A stretch of 43,775 nucleotides of DNA, from NCBI GenBank assembly GCA_022825185.1, contig JAJDYK010000342.1:1-43775 (forward strand). Reading direction: 5' to 3'. The translations under genes were made by a program, and so were the position numbers. Within the stretch, counting starts at the first letter, position 1. Each line of letters begins with the position of its first letter. Shown piece after piece: positions 16,047 through 25,145 of this stretch. The stretch comes from Candidatus Latescibacterota bacterium. GTDB lineage: Bacteria > Latescibacterota > UBA2968 > UBA8231. Under the pieces are notes generated by a model. It made no database searches and was not told the origin of the DNA. It saw only the letters and a list, made by a program, of their open reading frames with translations.

Positions 16047-17816
16047 TTATGCGACCTCCATATCCTGAGTGCGCGTGTCGATAACCTCAAAGCGAATGTC
16101 GTCTCCGAGGTGCTCTCGTATTTGTGCGAGAATAAGTTCAAGACGTGCTTCCACGAACATTTCGAGGGCGTTGTCTGGCATCTCCTTTGCTTGCACCCAA
16201 TCGAAAATCACTTCGGGTAGGAGATGTGTACGCTGAATCTCGGAGGCTCCAGACTCAATATAGCTGCGCATGTAATCGAGAGGATTCCGATTGCTGATAC
16301 GAAGGTTCGTAATTTGAGTCAAGTAGGCAATATTGAGCAGACTGTCGGCAAAACTTCCGTGTTCTCCAAGATGATTTTCACAAAAATCAGAAGGGAAAAT
16401 ATGGTGCAAGTTCGGGTGGTCTGTGAGCATGTAGTAAACCTCAGCCAACACCGGACGGGCCGTGTGTTCCCAATCACACGGACGTTGGTTCGCGTAGAGT
16501 GCAAGGATCGCACGAGAGATCCGACCACGATTGCTGTAGGTTTCCCTCCGGAGCCGTTCGCGGTCAATAAGGAAGCGCTCGAATCCGAAGTTGCTGCTAT
16601 TTCTCGTCTCCTTGAATCGCTGTATGTGGTCCCGGAGTTGGGTTGTATTGCTTAGCAGGTCCTCGTTGTGGAGACTGTAGTACCAGAAGTAGCACTTGAG
16701 CAACGAATAGTCGGGGTTGTTATTTCGGAAAAAATAAGACGCCAGCGACATATAGAAGTAGCGGTAGGGGATCAGTGCTGGTCCAGGAAGTTGAAGATGA
16801 TTATGAAAAAAATCGAACACCTTCAGGATGGCTTTAATTCCATCTTCCCAAACTGATTCCAGATGCTCGGTTCGAAGTATATTGAGGTAAGGATCAGTAA
16901 TGTTATATACTCTCGAATTCGGTACGCTATCGCGAACAAGGACTGCGAGGACCTGAAGGAGTGTCAGGTCATCAACCATCGCAAAGTGACTTGGGGAGAG
17001 AGCCCTGCGAAAATTCTCAAGTAGGCCACGAAGATAGAACCCGGACACTTCATCAGATTCAAGCCTGAATGTCTTCGCCACGACGATGTCAAACATACTC
17101 AGCGGTTGTCCCGCCTGGTTGACACGTTCAAAGATTTGGCAGACCTCAGCGACATCGATTCCACGTAGCTCGATGAACAATAGCTTGTAGCTGTCGAACA
17201 TCTGCTTGACGTTATAGAGTTGCTCGCGCTCGGGGTCGTTGTAATCTATACCTGATTCGACGAGTCTGCGGTCTAAGTCTGGGTACTGATGGGCGATGTC
17301 ACGGAGCTTGACAATGAGGCCTTCGTCATGTCGCTTCTTACGACCGACGTTGCGCAGCAATTTTCCATTGCGATCATCTATCTCGTCCCAAAACAGGAAT
17401 CGCTCACTCCACAACTTGTCCTCGACCTCATTTGCGTCCTTGATAGTGAGGTCTACATACAGGCTTGGGTCGCGCTCCTCCCCCTTGATACTTCCGCCGT
17501 ACACAGATGTGAGTAAGGCTGTGGTCCGCTGTTGCCCATCGAGCAAGTAATGGAACTCGCTCCCCATGGGCTCATTCGGCAACGGGTGACCACCAATCTC
17601 GCGATGGTTCTGTAGTTGAATATCCGTCCGCCAAACTAGGATACTTCCAAGAGGGTAAAATTTGAGGATGCTGTCCCACAAACGCTTGACATGACTCCGA
17701 TCCCATACTACCTCACGTTGGAAAGTTGGGATCTGGTATTGACCACTAAGCAGGAGATCCAAGTAAGTTGTAATCCCGTAGGAATCGGGCTTTATACGGT
17801 CCACATGCGAATTCAT
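16047..17816 (-). CDS. DUF262-DUF1524 endonuclease (GmrSD/SspE-like)
   Basis: A 589-residue protein with the two-part layout of GmrSD, BrxU and SspE nucleases. The DUF262 region opens with GQYQIPTFQREVVWDRSHVK and carries the nucleotide-binding-type motif DGQQR at residues 93-97 and FERVNQAGQPLS near 230. The C-terminal DUF1524 HNH-like region has LHHIFP at 470-475 and NLRISNRNP near 504. Such enzymes cut modified or unmodified phage DNA and often act beside a DNA-modification gene; here a C5 methyltransferase lies in the same island. A GGAG site lies about 10 nt before the ATG. It is the distal gene of the island, 229 bp behind the helicase-nuclease. Substrate preference cannot be read from the sequence. 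Confidence 0.88.
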   Translation of the reverse strand: MNSHVDRIKPDSYGITTYLDLLLSGQYQIPTFQREVVWDRSHVKRLWDSILKFYPLGSILVWRTDIQLQNHREIGGHPLPNEPMGSEFHYLLDGQQRTTALLTSVYGGSIKGEERDPSLYVDLTIKDANEVEDKLWSERFLFWDEIDDRNGKLLRNVGRKKRHDEGLIVKLRDIAHQYPDLDRRLVESGIDYNDPEREQLYNVKQMFDSYKLLFIELRGIDVAEVCQIFERVNQAGQPLSMFDIVVAKTFRLESDEVSGFYLRGLLENFRRALSPSHFAMVDDLTLLQVLAVLVRDSVPNSRVYNITDPYLNILRTEHLESVWEDGIKAILKVFDFFHNHLQLPGPALIPYRYFYMSLASYFFRNNNPDYSLLKCYFWYYSLHNEDLLSNTTQLRDHIQRFKETRNSSNFGFERFLIDRERLRRETYSNRGRISRAILALYANQRPCDWEHTARPVLAEVYYMLTDHPNLHHIFPSDFCENHLGEHGSFADSLLNIAYLTQITNLRISNRNPLDYMRSYIESGASEIQRTHLLPEVIFDWVQAKEMPDNALEMFVEARLELILAQIREHLGDDIRFEVIDTRTQDMEVA

Positions 17817-17914
17817 TGTATGCTATCTCCTTTACAAAGGCTCGCTGCCTAACAATTTTACACAGCGGTACTTAAAAATAAACAGGAATTAGATGTTGCT
17901 GGCGACGGAAAATA

Positions 17915-17937
17915 TTTAGGTGCTTACGAAACCTAAA
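17915..17937. other. Inverted repeat in the gap between helicase and DUF262 genes
   Basis: TTTAGGT and ACCTAAA, 7-bp perfect arms with a 9-base loop, lie about 110 bp after the helicase-nuclease stop. Read on the minus strand the stem is followed by TATTTT, so it could be a weak terminator. The 229-bp gap is AT-rich and otherwise shows no gene; it is the likely site of any separate promoter for the DUF262 gene. Confidence 0.35.
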
Positions 17938-18045
17938 ATCCCTTTTGTGATGTTCCAAGCGCACGAGTATCTTCGTCCCGTATCCTTCTCTTTGACGCGT
18001 GATATGTAATAGAATCTCTGCTTAGGTTAGGGTCAGGTTAGATCG

Positions 18046-20961
18046 TCACGGCCCCTCGTACTGGCTGAACGCCCGAGCCATTTCCCTGCGGTCTGGTAAA
18101 TGAAGCTCAGGCGGAGCCTCAGTTGAGTTACTAAAATTCTGAGGCGTACGAGGACATATAGATCTGAAATCGCACCCTTGGCACTTGTCGGGATGTGGAC
18201 GCATGGGAAAATCCGACTGGAGGATACCCTCCACTGCCCATACGACATTGGCAAGAGCTGCATCCACTGCTTCTTGGGTGATGGGAACCTCTACACGTTG
18301 ATTGTCCTTCAGGAGATGCACGCTGCCGGTTCTGGCGTTCTGTCCCAATACTTGATCCGCCGCTCTGGCGTATAGCTGGACCTGTAGGGCGAGTTCGGTC
18401 CAATCGAGTTTATCATTAGCTTCGGGTTGTTCTCCGCCTTCCATAGTCTTGAAGTCGATTATCTCCGCTTGGAGAATATTTCCTCTCTCGTCTTCCTTAA
18501 GGAGGAGATCTATCGAGCCGGATATGACACAGTTGGAGGCCGGAATCTCGAAAACTGCCTCCACCTGCCGCCGTCGCTCGAAATCACTACTGAAATTCTC
18601 GACATATTCTCGAGCGATCTCAATTGCCCGATCCCTAGCGTTTTCATAAGCACCAGGTCGATTCACAGGATCACTGCTCGGGGGTACGTGCTTCAGATGG
18701 AATGTATCCCTAACAACCGGTTCGATCTGGTCCGGTTCGGGCGGTGCGTCCGGATGAAGTTGATGAAGCTTCTGAATCGACGTGTGGACGGTTTTTCCGT
18801 AACCGAACATTTCCGGAATAACCGGATTGAGACCGTATCTCTCTCGGAACTGATAGCTTTTCGGGCACTGGAGGTAATACCTGATCTCGGTGAAATTCGT
18901 CGGATATGCAGCGTCCTCAATCCTCCTCCGCGGTGGAGATTGCGTAAGGCCGTTCGGTAGAACCGAGGGGTCTTGGTTGACCGCAGAGTGGGTTGCGAAC
19001 TCTAACGCGTAGGAGGATCGCTTTCTGGATCTTTTTGCCTGTGGCAGACTCTCCGAGCCACTCACGTAAAGATACCTTTCGGCACGTGTCACAGCTGTAT
19101 AGAAGAGTCTACTCTCCCCGTCTTGGGTACTTTGATAAGCCCCTCTATTGATCGCCTGGGCCATGACATCCGGTGGCAACCATCCACTGTATCTTCTCAT
19201 TGTGCTAGGGAATCTGCCTGCCTCCACATCTACTACAAACACGCATGGGAACTCAAGGCCCTTCATTTTGTGGACGGTGGACACCACGACCGCATCTGGC
19301 CGTTGAATAACATCGTCTGTGGATACGTCATATCCTGTGTCCGCTGCGTTTTGCAGGAAGTTGAGCACTTCGGAAAACCGTTGCTCGGAATCGACGCTCA
19401 TGTAAACTGTTTCGACATCTGAGATCATATGACTGAACAATCCGATGTCCCGCATGATGTCGTCACTAAGGTCTGTCTGGGTGACATTGAACGCTTCCAG
19501 TAGATCGTAGACCAGTTGTTGCGGGTAGAGCCGGATTCTTGTCGAACCTTGAGGTCGGCGAATCCGACGGCTCCATTCGGTAAGAACCCGGACCAACGCA
19601 TTGAAATCAGCGTTGGGGTATGCAAGAAGGACGTCGGAATTGAAGTATTGTTGCAAAGTGTTCCGATCAATCGGAATGTTACGCAGGAGTTCGAAGGTGC
19701 TGCGTAGAACTTCCGTCTCAGGTCGGTCGAAAGGTCCTCCTCCCGCTTCCAAACTGAACGGAATCCCCATGTCCTTTATGGCGGCTGTAAAGGCACCATG
19801 CCTCGGAGTACCATCCTGTTCCGGCCCTCGGGTCGACCTCATCAGAACTGCAAAGTCGGCTGGAGTCAGTCCTCGGATGATTCCATTGTCGTCGTACGCC
19901 GTTCCAAGTAGGTTACGGATTTGGCCAGCGACCCACTGCGCCTCCTCCTCACGGTCGGCAAACCACAGCACACCGAAATCCTGGGGAGACGGATTTTCAA
20001 AAGCCGTGGGGGATTTCGCAATTCTGCTGGGTCCGAGGGTTGTGACGACAAAATTATCCGATGCCTCCACGATCGGTTGGGTGCTCCGAAAATTCTGCGA
20101 CAAGGTATGAATGCTGCAGCCCGGATAGCGTTGCTCAAAGTCGATAATGTTGCTGACGTCGGCTCCTCGCCAAGCATAGATCGCCTGATCGTCGTCACCG
20201 ACCGCGAAAAGAGTATTCGAGCGTTCATGAAGAAGACGGATTAGCCTTTCCTGACAAGGATTCACATCTTGATACTCGTCCACCATGAGATGACGTAACG
20301 ATTCTATAGCATTTGCTATGCCGGGCACATTGTCTTGTATTGCTTCAACGACATTACGAATCATCAAAGAGAAGTCTATGTACTGGTGCGTCCGAAGTCC
20401 GTCTTGAATGCGCACTAGCAAATCGCCTATCTCTGTGTCTTCGGCCGAAACCGTGGCGAAATCAAGCATCTCATCATTGGCAGTCTTCCAAGCATCTGAG
20501 GCTTGTTTGATTGTATCAAAATAGCTATTGCCACGTGCACGGGTCCGAAGGTTTCGAAGTCCCAACTGGGAATAGCGTGAGATCAAGTAAAGCTTCAGTC
20601 TGTTTTCATCAAGCACATCATATTGGCGATATGTAGAGTCTATATCCCCCAAAATGCGCTGACAGTATGCATGAATTGTCCCTATGTACATCGCTCCTAT
20701 GACGGTAGGATCAAGCTTGGCTGTTTGGAGTGCTTCTGAGACACGACGCTTAATTGACTCAGCCGCTTTCTCCGTGAATGTGAACGCAACGATCTCATCA
20801 GGCTGTTCTCCCTCAGCAAGGAGTCTAGCGATTCTATAGGCGAGCGTCCTAGACTTTCCTGAACCAGCACACGCCAAGCACAGGACTTCCTGTGCGGGGT
20901 CAACTGCAGCTTCGTATTGATCCGGTGTCAACTCTTGCCGTAAAACTTGGTCAATGCTCAT
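18046..20961 (-). CDS. UvrD/AddA-like helicase fused to a Cas4/AddB-type Fe-S nuclease
   Basis: A 971-residue superfamily 1A helicase with a C-terminal nuclease. Helicase motifs: Walker A GSGKS (33-37), GTIHAYC near 94, Walker B VDEYQD (227-232), GDDDQAIYAWRGA (255-267), QNFRST, VSTVHKMKGLEFP and YTAVTRAE. The nuclease has the PD-(D/E)XK residues GSIDLLL and IIDFKT. A cysteine at CPKSYQFRERY plus Cys927, Cys930 and Cys936 (CQGCDFRSIC) give the four-cysteine pattern of an iron-sulfur cluster, as in Cas4 and AddB. It would unwind and degrade DNA ends. It starts 21 bp after the methyltransferase stop and is probably cotranscribed with it. A housekeeping RecB-like repair role is possible, but the island setting favours defence. 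Confidence 0.9.
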   Translation of the reverse strand: MSIDQVLRQELTPDQYEAAVDPAQEVLCLACAGSGKSRTLAYRIARLLAEGEQPDEIVAFTFTEKAAESIKRRVSEALQTAKLDPTVIGAMYIGTIHAYCQRILGDIDSTYRQYDVLDENRLKLYLISRYSQLGLRNLRTRARGNSYFDTIKQASDAWKTANDEMLDFATVSAEDTEIGDLLVRIQDGLRTHQYIDFSLMIRNVVEAIQDNVPGIANAIESLRHLMVDEYQDVNPCQERLIRLLHERSNTLFAVGDDDQAIYAWRGADVSNIIDFEQRYPGCSIHTLSQNFRSTQPIVEASDNFVVTTLGPSRIAKSPTAFENPSPQDFGVLWFADREEEAQWVAGQIRNLLGTAYDDNGIIRGLTPADFAVLMRSTRGPEQDGTPRHGAFTAAIKDMGIPFSLEAGGGPFDRPETEVLRSTFELLRNIPIDRNTLQQYFNSDVLLAYPNADFNALVRVLTEWSRRIRRPQGSTRIRLYPQQLVYDLLEAFNVTQTDLSDDIMRDIGLFSHMISDVETVYMSVDSEQRFSEVLNFLQNAADTGYDVSTDDVIQRPDAVVVSTVHKMKGLEFPCVFVVDVEAGRFPSTMRRYSGWLPPDVMAQAINRGAYQSTQDGESRLFYTAVTRAERYLYVSGSESLPQAKRSRKRSSYALEFATHSAVNQDPSVLPNGLTQSPPRRRIEDAAYPTNFTEIRYYLQCPKSYQFRERYGLNPVIPEMFGYGKTVHTSIQKLHQLHPDAPPEPDQIEPVVRDTFHLKHVPPSSDPVNRPGAYENARDRAIEIAREYVENFSSDFERRRQVEAVFEIPASNCVISGSIDLLLKEDERGNILQAEIIDFKTMEGGEQPEANDKLDWTELALQVQLYARAADQVLGQNARTGSVHLLKDNQRVEVPITQEAVDAALANVVWAVEGILQSDFPMRPHPDKCQGCDFRSICPRTPQNFSNSTEAPPELHLPDRREMARAFSQYEGP

Positions 20962-20982
20962 AGTTTACAATGTCTCTTCTCG

Positions 20983-22053
20983 TTATGTCCCGCCGTTATT
21001 CTGCAGGATGTCCCTGATCATTCTGGCGTGAGCAGTTATAAAAGGTGGGGGTAAGGCGTTCCCGATCATCAAGGCGACAGCGGACTTATTGTCGATTGTA
21101 GGGAATTTGTACCGAAGCGGAAATCCCTGCAGGAGTGCGGCTTCCCGAAGGGTAATGGCGCGGTCCTCTTCGGGATGAAGGAACCGACCTTTGGAGGGAT
21201 TAAAGCAGCCACTCGTAATCGTTGGTGCCACATCACCCCAAGCCATACGGCCGTACACGTCTTTGAAGCCACTACATCGCTTGTGGCATTCTAGTTGATC
21301 TTCTTCAGGAAGGTCGGTGCGGCTGCCTCCATCTTTGGGAATGCGCCGGATCAATTCCATAATTCTCGGTGTGCGCTTTTCTGGAATGTCATGAAGTGGG
21401 TCATCGCTTTTGCCCGCTTTGGACAGACGACCGATTGCACCCCTGACTGTTCTCTTTCTGCTAGAACATTCGGCGAATGGAATTTCCATCTGGAAGCCTG
21501 CGAGGTAAATCAGCCTTCGTCGGCGTTGCGGCACTCCGTATTTCGCAGCATTCAGGACGCGGGAATCGCCCAGATATCCGAACTCCTGCATCCGACTGCA
21601 GAAGGTCGTAAATCGCTCGTCCGCAGCCAGTTCGGGGACGTTCTCCATCATTACGGCCCGAGGACGCAATTCATCCACGAACCGCAGAAATTCAAACAAT
21701 AATTCGTTGCGCGGGTCGTCAATCTCAAAGGCCCCGTTCAAGGTCCGCATCATCGAAAATCCCTGACACGGGGGACAACCGGAGAGGAGATCAAGCTCTC
21801 CTTTTTCTAGTTCCAATGTGGACTTGATTGCATCCGGCTCCAAGTCCTTGATATCCGACTTCCAGACGGTGACACCCCGATGGTTGGCCTTGAAGGTACT
21901 AACGGACAACGGATCGATGTCCACAGCGCCCAGCACTTTGAATCCAGCTCTTTTTAGTCCGACCGTCAGCCCCCCACATCCAGAGAAGAGGTCAACGGCT
22001 GTTGGTTTGTCGTCTGATCTTGTTCTTTCGGAGTTCATTTTTTCACGTTTCAA
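20983..22053 (-). CDS. DNA cytosine-5 methyltransferase
   Basis: A 356-residue C5-MTase with all main motifs: I (DLFSGCGGLTVG, AdoMet binding), IV (SGCPPCQGFS with the catalytic cysteine), VI (ENVPEL), VIII (QRRRRLIYLAG), IX (RECAL-type ITLREAALLQGFP) and X (IGNALPPPFITAHARM). It would protect host DNA or mark a recognition site; the variable target-recognition segment lies about residues 200-285. I chose a TTG at 22053, with AAGGAGG 8 nt upstream. An ATG at 22038 sits too far from that site and a GTG at 22083 lies before it. It is the first large gene of the island, followed closely by the helicase-nuclease. The recognition sequence is unknown. Confidence 0.92.
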   Translation of the reverse strand: MKREKMNSERTRSDDKPTAVDLFSGCGGLTVGLKRAGFKVLGAVDIDPLSVSTFKANHRGVTVWKSDIKDLEPDAIKSTLELEKGELDLLSGCPPCQGFSMMRTLNGAFEIDDPRNELLFEFLRFVDELRPRAVMMENVPELAADERFTTFCSRMQEFGYLGDSRVLNAAKYGVPQRRRRLIYLAGFQMEIPFAECSSRKRTVRGAIGRLSKAGKSDDPLHDIPEKRTPRIMELIRRIPKDGGSRTDLPEEDQLECHKRCSGFKDVYGRMAWGDVAPTITSGCFNPSKGRFLHPEEDRAITLREAALLQGFPLRYKFPTIDNKSAVALMIGNALPPPFITAHARMIRDILQNNGGT

Positions 22054-22194
22054 CCTAAGCACCTCCTTGGAAAAAGGGCGCACTGGTCTAAGCGTCTCTT
22101 GGGAGTCTTACTTACTCGCGATCAGGTCAATCCGACGGGCTTCGGAGGCTGTATAGTAGGTTGTCCACCATCCCTACTTGGACTGCGTGTCGGT

Positions 22195-22413
22195 CTAGCG
22201 TCCCGTTGTGTTACTTGACCTACGGGTCTCCGAGTCACTTCCGCCGCTGTTCTGAACCCAGTCGTCCACTTCCGAGAGCCTGAAACGAAGCAACCGTCCC
22301 ACGCGGTGGGCAGGAAAGCCCTTCGAGTCGACCCAGCGGTAGATGGACTCTTTGGTTACCTGTAGATGGGCAGCGACCTCCGCAATGCTGACCCAGCGTT
22401 CTTCAGCAGCCAA
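22195..22413 (-). CDS. Small HTH protein, excisionase/AlpA-like
   Basis: A 72-residue DNA-binding protein of the HTH_17 (MerR-like excisionase) type: WVSIAEVAAHLQVTKESIYRW then GFPAHRVGRLLRFRLSEVDDWV, the recognition helix followed by the wing. Such proteins act as excision factors of mobile elements or as regulators of restriction modules. Translation starts at a TTG with GGAGG 8 nt upstream. It is the first gene of the island on the minus strand, 141 bp before the methyltransferase. No integrase gene lies beside it, so a regulator role is at least as likely as an excision role. Confidence 0.8.
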   Translation of the reverse strand: MAAEERWVSIAEVAAHLQVTKESIYRWVDSKGFPAHRVGRLLRFRLSEVDDWVQNSGGSDSETRRSSNTTGR

Positions 22414-22567
22414 TCTTCGAGCCTCCAGTCAAGGAGAACTAAAGAAACATCACGAAAATATACGAAAATAGGCAATTATTATCCATTGCACGTCAAACAT
22501 CCGGGAGTGAACTTTCTACCTAGGGCCGCGATATATTATACTTCATGTCTAATACCTAATTATTCTA

Positions 22568-22601
22568 GGAGAAACCACATGATCCGCCTCAACCAACAGC
22601 A
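22568..22601. repeat. 34-bp direct repeat, right copy (start of intact phyH)
   Basis: Identical to 15935-15968. It covers the ribosome site, start codon and first eight codons of phyH. The 150 bp before it are AT-rich island sequence carrying no gene. Confidence 0.85.
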
Positions 22602-23412
22602 ACTCAACTTTTTCGACACCTTCGGCTACCTCGCGCTGCCGGGACTAATGGCCGACTGCATCGACGAAATCATCGACGCCTTCGAGCAAGTCTGGGCCGA
22701 GCGCGGCGGGGGCCACTACGGCCAACCGCACGACAACGAACGCCGCTCTTGCATCGTGCCCTTCATCGATCAACACGAGCGCCTGTGCGCGCTGCTCGAC
22801 GATCCGCGCATCGAAGGCTTGCTCGCCAGCCTGCTCGGCGACGACTTCAACTACAGCAGTTCCGACGGCAACTACTACGCCGGCGACACCCAGTGGCACT
22901 CCGACGGCTACCAGAAGGAAATCCGCCACGTCAAGATCGCCTTCTACCTCGACCACCTGACCCGCGACACCGGCTGCCTGCGCGTGATCCCGGGCAGCCA
23001 CCGCCGCGGCGACCAGTACTCCGAGACACTCGAAGCGAACGCGCGGCAATCGCAGGAACAGTGGGGCATTTCCGGCGACCAAGTCCCGGCCGTCGCCCTA
23101 GAGATCGTCCCCGGAGACGTCGTCGTCTTCCAGCACAACCTCAAACACGCGGCCTTCGGGGGCAGTGGCCGCCGCCGCATGTTTACCATCAACTGCATGG
23201 TGCGCGTGCCCGACGAGCAGATCGACCTCGTCAAACAGGACATCGCCGGGCTGGCCCGCTTCTGGGCAGAGCGCGCGTACAGCGAGACCATGATCGCCAC
23301 CGCGAGCAAACGCCGCATGGTGCATCTCGAACAGCGCATGGCCAATGACGGCCACCTCAAAGAACTAGCGGCGAAGGCGCGGGCCGAGATGCCCGAACCT
23401 TCGCGGGGATAG
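22579..23412 (+). CDS. Phytanoyl-CoA dioxygenase (PhyH) family protein
   Basis: A 277-residue Fe(II)/2-oxoglutarate-dependent oxygenase-like protein. The double-stranded beta-helix residues are visible: His107 and Asp109 in QWHSDG, distal His190 in NLKHAAFGG, and Arg198-Arg200 for the 2-oxoglutarate carboxylate. GCLRVIPGSHRRG and VPGDVVVFQH are typical of the family. It would hydroxylate a small organic substrate not identifiable here. The ATG at 22579 has GGAG 7 nt upstream, and the same leader recurs in the left repeat, so upstream in-frame codons are not used. The TIM-barrel isomerase follows after 7 bp, suggesting a joint catabolic role. Confidence 0.92.
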   Translation: MIRLNQQQLNFFDTFGYLALPGLMADCIDEIIDAFEQVWAERGGGHYGQPHDNERRSCIVPFIDQHERLCALLDDPRIEGLLASLLGDDFNYSSSDGNYYAGDTQWHSDGYQKEIRHVKIAFYLDHLTRDTGCLRVIPGSHRRGDQYSETLEANARQSQEQWGISGDQVPAVALEIVPGDVVVFQHNLKHAAFGGSGRRRMFTINCMVRVPDEQIDLVKQDIAGLARFWAERAYSETMIATASKRRMVHLEQRMANDGHLKELAAKARAEMPEPSRG

Positions 23413-23419
23413 GACAATC

Positions 23420-24346
23420 ATGAGCGATCAATACGAATTCAAGATGGGGATGTACCTCGGCGAGCTGCAGCAGCCCTTCGAGCAATCGCTGGCCACGGCG
23501 CGTGATCTCGGCGCGCACTACGTCTGGTGCGGCACCCACTCCAACAATCGCAGTCTCTACGAGCTTGCCGACGCCGAGATAGACCAAGCCGCCGAACAGG
23601 TCGCCGCGCACGGCCTCGAGTTTTTCCTGCTCGACGGCGCTGGGTTGTTCAAGACCGTGCATCTCGCCGAGCTTGAGCCGGGCAAAATGCTCGAACACGC
23701 CCAATTCAAGGAGCATTTCACCAAGCTGGAACGAGCGATGGAAGTTTCAGCCCGCTTGGGGATCGGCGCGGTCGGCTGCAGCAGCTTCGCTTGGCCGGCC
23801 GAGTACACCGGCGGCAAACCCACTTGGCCTATGCGCTGGGCAACGCGCGGCGGCATCATCTCCGACGGCGACATGGCAAAACTCGTCGAAGCGTTCTCCA
23901 TGTTCGCCGACCTCGCCGAGAAACACGACGTCGATATCGCCTTCCTGATGATGCAGTGGAATTACGGCAACACCAGCCGCAACTTCCGCCGCATCGTCGA
24001 GGCAGTAGGCTCGCGGCGCTTCAAGGCGCTTTGGTGTCCAGCCGACAACTACAACTGCGGCGAAGTCGATAATGCCACTGCTGGCTTCGAAAACCTGCGT
24101 CCCTACCTGTACGGCGTCCACGCCAAGGACCTCCGCACCATAAACGGCTCCACGCTCGAATTCGAGTACACGCCCATCGGCGAGGGCGATGTCGATTACC
24201 CAACGATCCTGCGCAACCTGCGAGACAACCGCTGCGACGTCGTCCTGTCGATTGCCACCCACTTCCTGCCAGCAAGCGGCTCGCGGCTCGAAGCCATGCA
24301 GACGAACTACGCCAACATCCGCAGACTAATCGGCGAATTGGCGTAG
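23420..24346 (+). CDS. Sugar phosphate isomerase/epimerase-like TIM barrel
   Basis: A 308-residue protein of the xylose isomerase-like/AP-endonuclease 2 superfamily, a metal-dependent barrel acting on sugars or cyclitols. Characteristic segments are KMGMYLGELQQPFEQSL at the N-terminus, DVDIAFLMMQWNYGNTSRNF, KALWCPADNYNCGE, YGVHAKDLRTING and GEGDVDYPTILRNLRDN, holding the usual acidic and histidine residues at barrel strand ends. An AGGA site precedes the ATG. It is tightly linked to phyH upstream and to the duplicated-domain protein 26 bp downstream. The specific reaction is unknown. Confidence 0.87.
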   Translation: MSDQYEFKMGMYLGELQQPFEQSLATARDLGAHYVWCGTHSNNRSLYELADAEIDQAAEQVAAHGLEFFLLDGAGLFKTVHLAELEPGKMLEHAQFKEHFTKLERAMEVSARLGIGAVGCSSFAWPAEYTGGKPTWPMRWATRGGIISDGDMAKLVEAFSMFADLAEKHDVDIAFLMMQWNYGNTSRNFRRIVEAVGSRRFKALWCPADNYNCGEVDNATAGFENLRPYLYGVHAKDLRTINGSTLEFEYTPIGEGDVDYPTILRNLRDNRCDVVLSIATHFLPASGSRLEAMQTNYANIRRLIGELA

Positions 24347-24372
24347 GTCTGCCGTCCAACAGGAGAATATCC

Positions 24373-25116
24373 ATGATCAGCTCAGCACAGGGCGACAGCA
24401 TCGTCATTCTGTTCCGGGGTGGACGCTTGCCTCAGTGGCATCAACTCGACGACGCGCAGCGGCTCGACTACGAGCGCCAGCACGTTGACCTGATGCTATC
24501 CGTCTCCGAGCACCACGGCCTGATCGGCATACACGGCTTCCACCTGCTGGCAGCCCAAAACAGTTGGGAGCGCTTCTGGACCATCGAATTCCCAGACCTA
24601 GCCGGTGCCGAAGCCTGGATGGCGGCGGAGACAGAACCTCCGTACGGACACTACGGCTTCTACTCCTACTCCCTCGCCCGCCGCTGGCAATCAGAGAGCC
24701 TTGCTTGGCTGCCCCGCAAGCCCGAACCCCCCGTGGCCCCCGACGCTGATCCACACGTGATCCCGCCCCTAGCCGTCGATCCCGCCTCAATCGTCGTGCT
24801 CGCCTTCGGCGGCTGGCGTCGCGGCTCCGACCAAGCTGACCCCCAGACGCGCGGCGACGAGGAGCGCCAGCAACGATTGCAAAAGGTGGCCCAAGACCAC
24901 GACCTCATCCACGGAGAAATCTTCCGCCTCCTCGGGACCAACACCGAAGGCGAGTTCCTCGGGATCTTAGAGTTTCCCCAGCTAGCCGGTGCCGAAGCTT
25001 GGATTGAAGCCGAGAAGGCACCGCCCGCCGGGTCCTATCGCAAACGCAACTACCACCTCGCCAGACGCTGGGCACCCGAATACTTCGCCACCTGGCCGCC
25101 GAGGACAGGGGACTAA
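24373..25116 (+). CDS. Internally duplicated small-domain protein of unknown function
   Basis: A 247-residue protein made of two similar halves. The first has FWTIEFPDLAGAEAWMAAE and YSLARRW; the second has FLGILEFPQLAGAEAWIEAE and YHLARRW, about 125 residues later. Each half begins with a strand (IVILFRGG, IVVLAFGGWRRG) and fits the size of a dimeric alpha/beta-barrel (ferredoxin-like) domain, such as seen in YCII or EthD relatives. I do not recognise a named family. No signal peptide or TM segment is visible. AGGAGAATATCC stands before the ATG, and the gene follows phyH and the isomerase as third member of the operon. Confidence 0.75.
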   Translation: MISSAQGDSIVILFRGGRLPQWHQLDDAQRLDYERQHVDLMLSVSEHHGLIGIHGFHLLAAQNSWERFWTIEFPDLAGAEAWMAAETEPPYGHYGFYSYSLARRWQSESLAWLPRKPEPPVAPDADPHVIPPLAVDPASIVVLAFGGWRRGSDQADPQTRGDEERQQRLQKVAQDHDLIHGEIFRLLGTNTEGEFLGILEFPQLAGAEAWIEAEKAPPAGSYRKRNYHLARRWAPEYFATWPPRTGD

Positions 25117-25145
25117 TAGACAATCCTCCTCGGTGGACTTTTACC

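Noticed and set aside
15979..22567. Prophage or classical integrative element
   Set aside because: No integrase, transposase, phage structural or conjugation gene is visible; only an excisionase-like HTH protein and direct repeats suggest mobility.
22366..22578. In-frame extension of phyH upstream of its ATG
   Set aside because: It covers the antisense of the HTH gene and AT-rich intergenic sequence; the ribosome site and the repeated leader fix the start at 22579.
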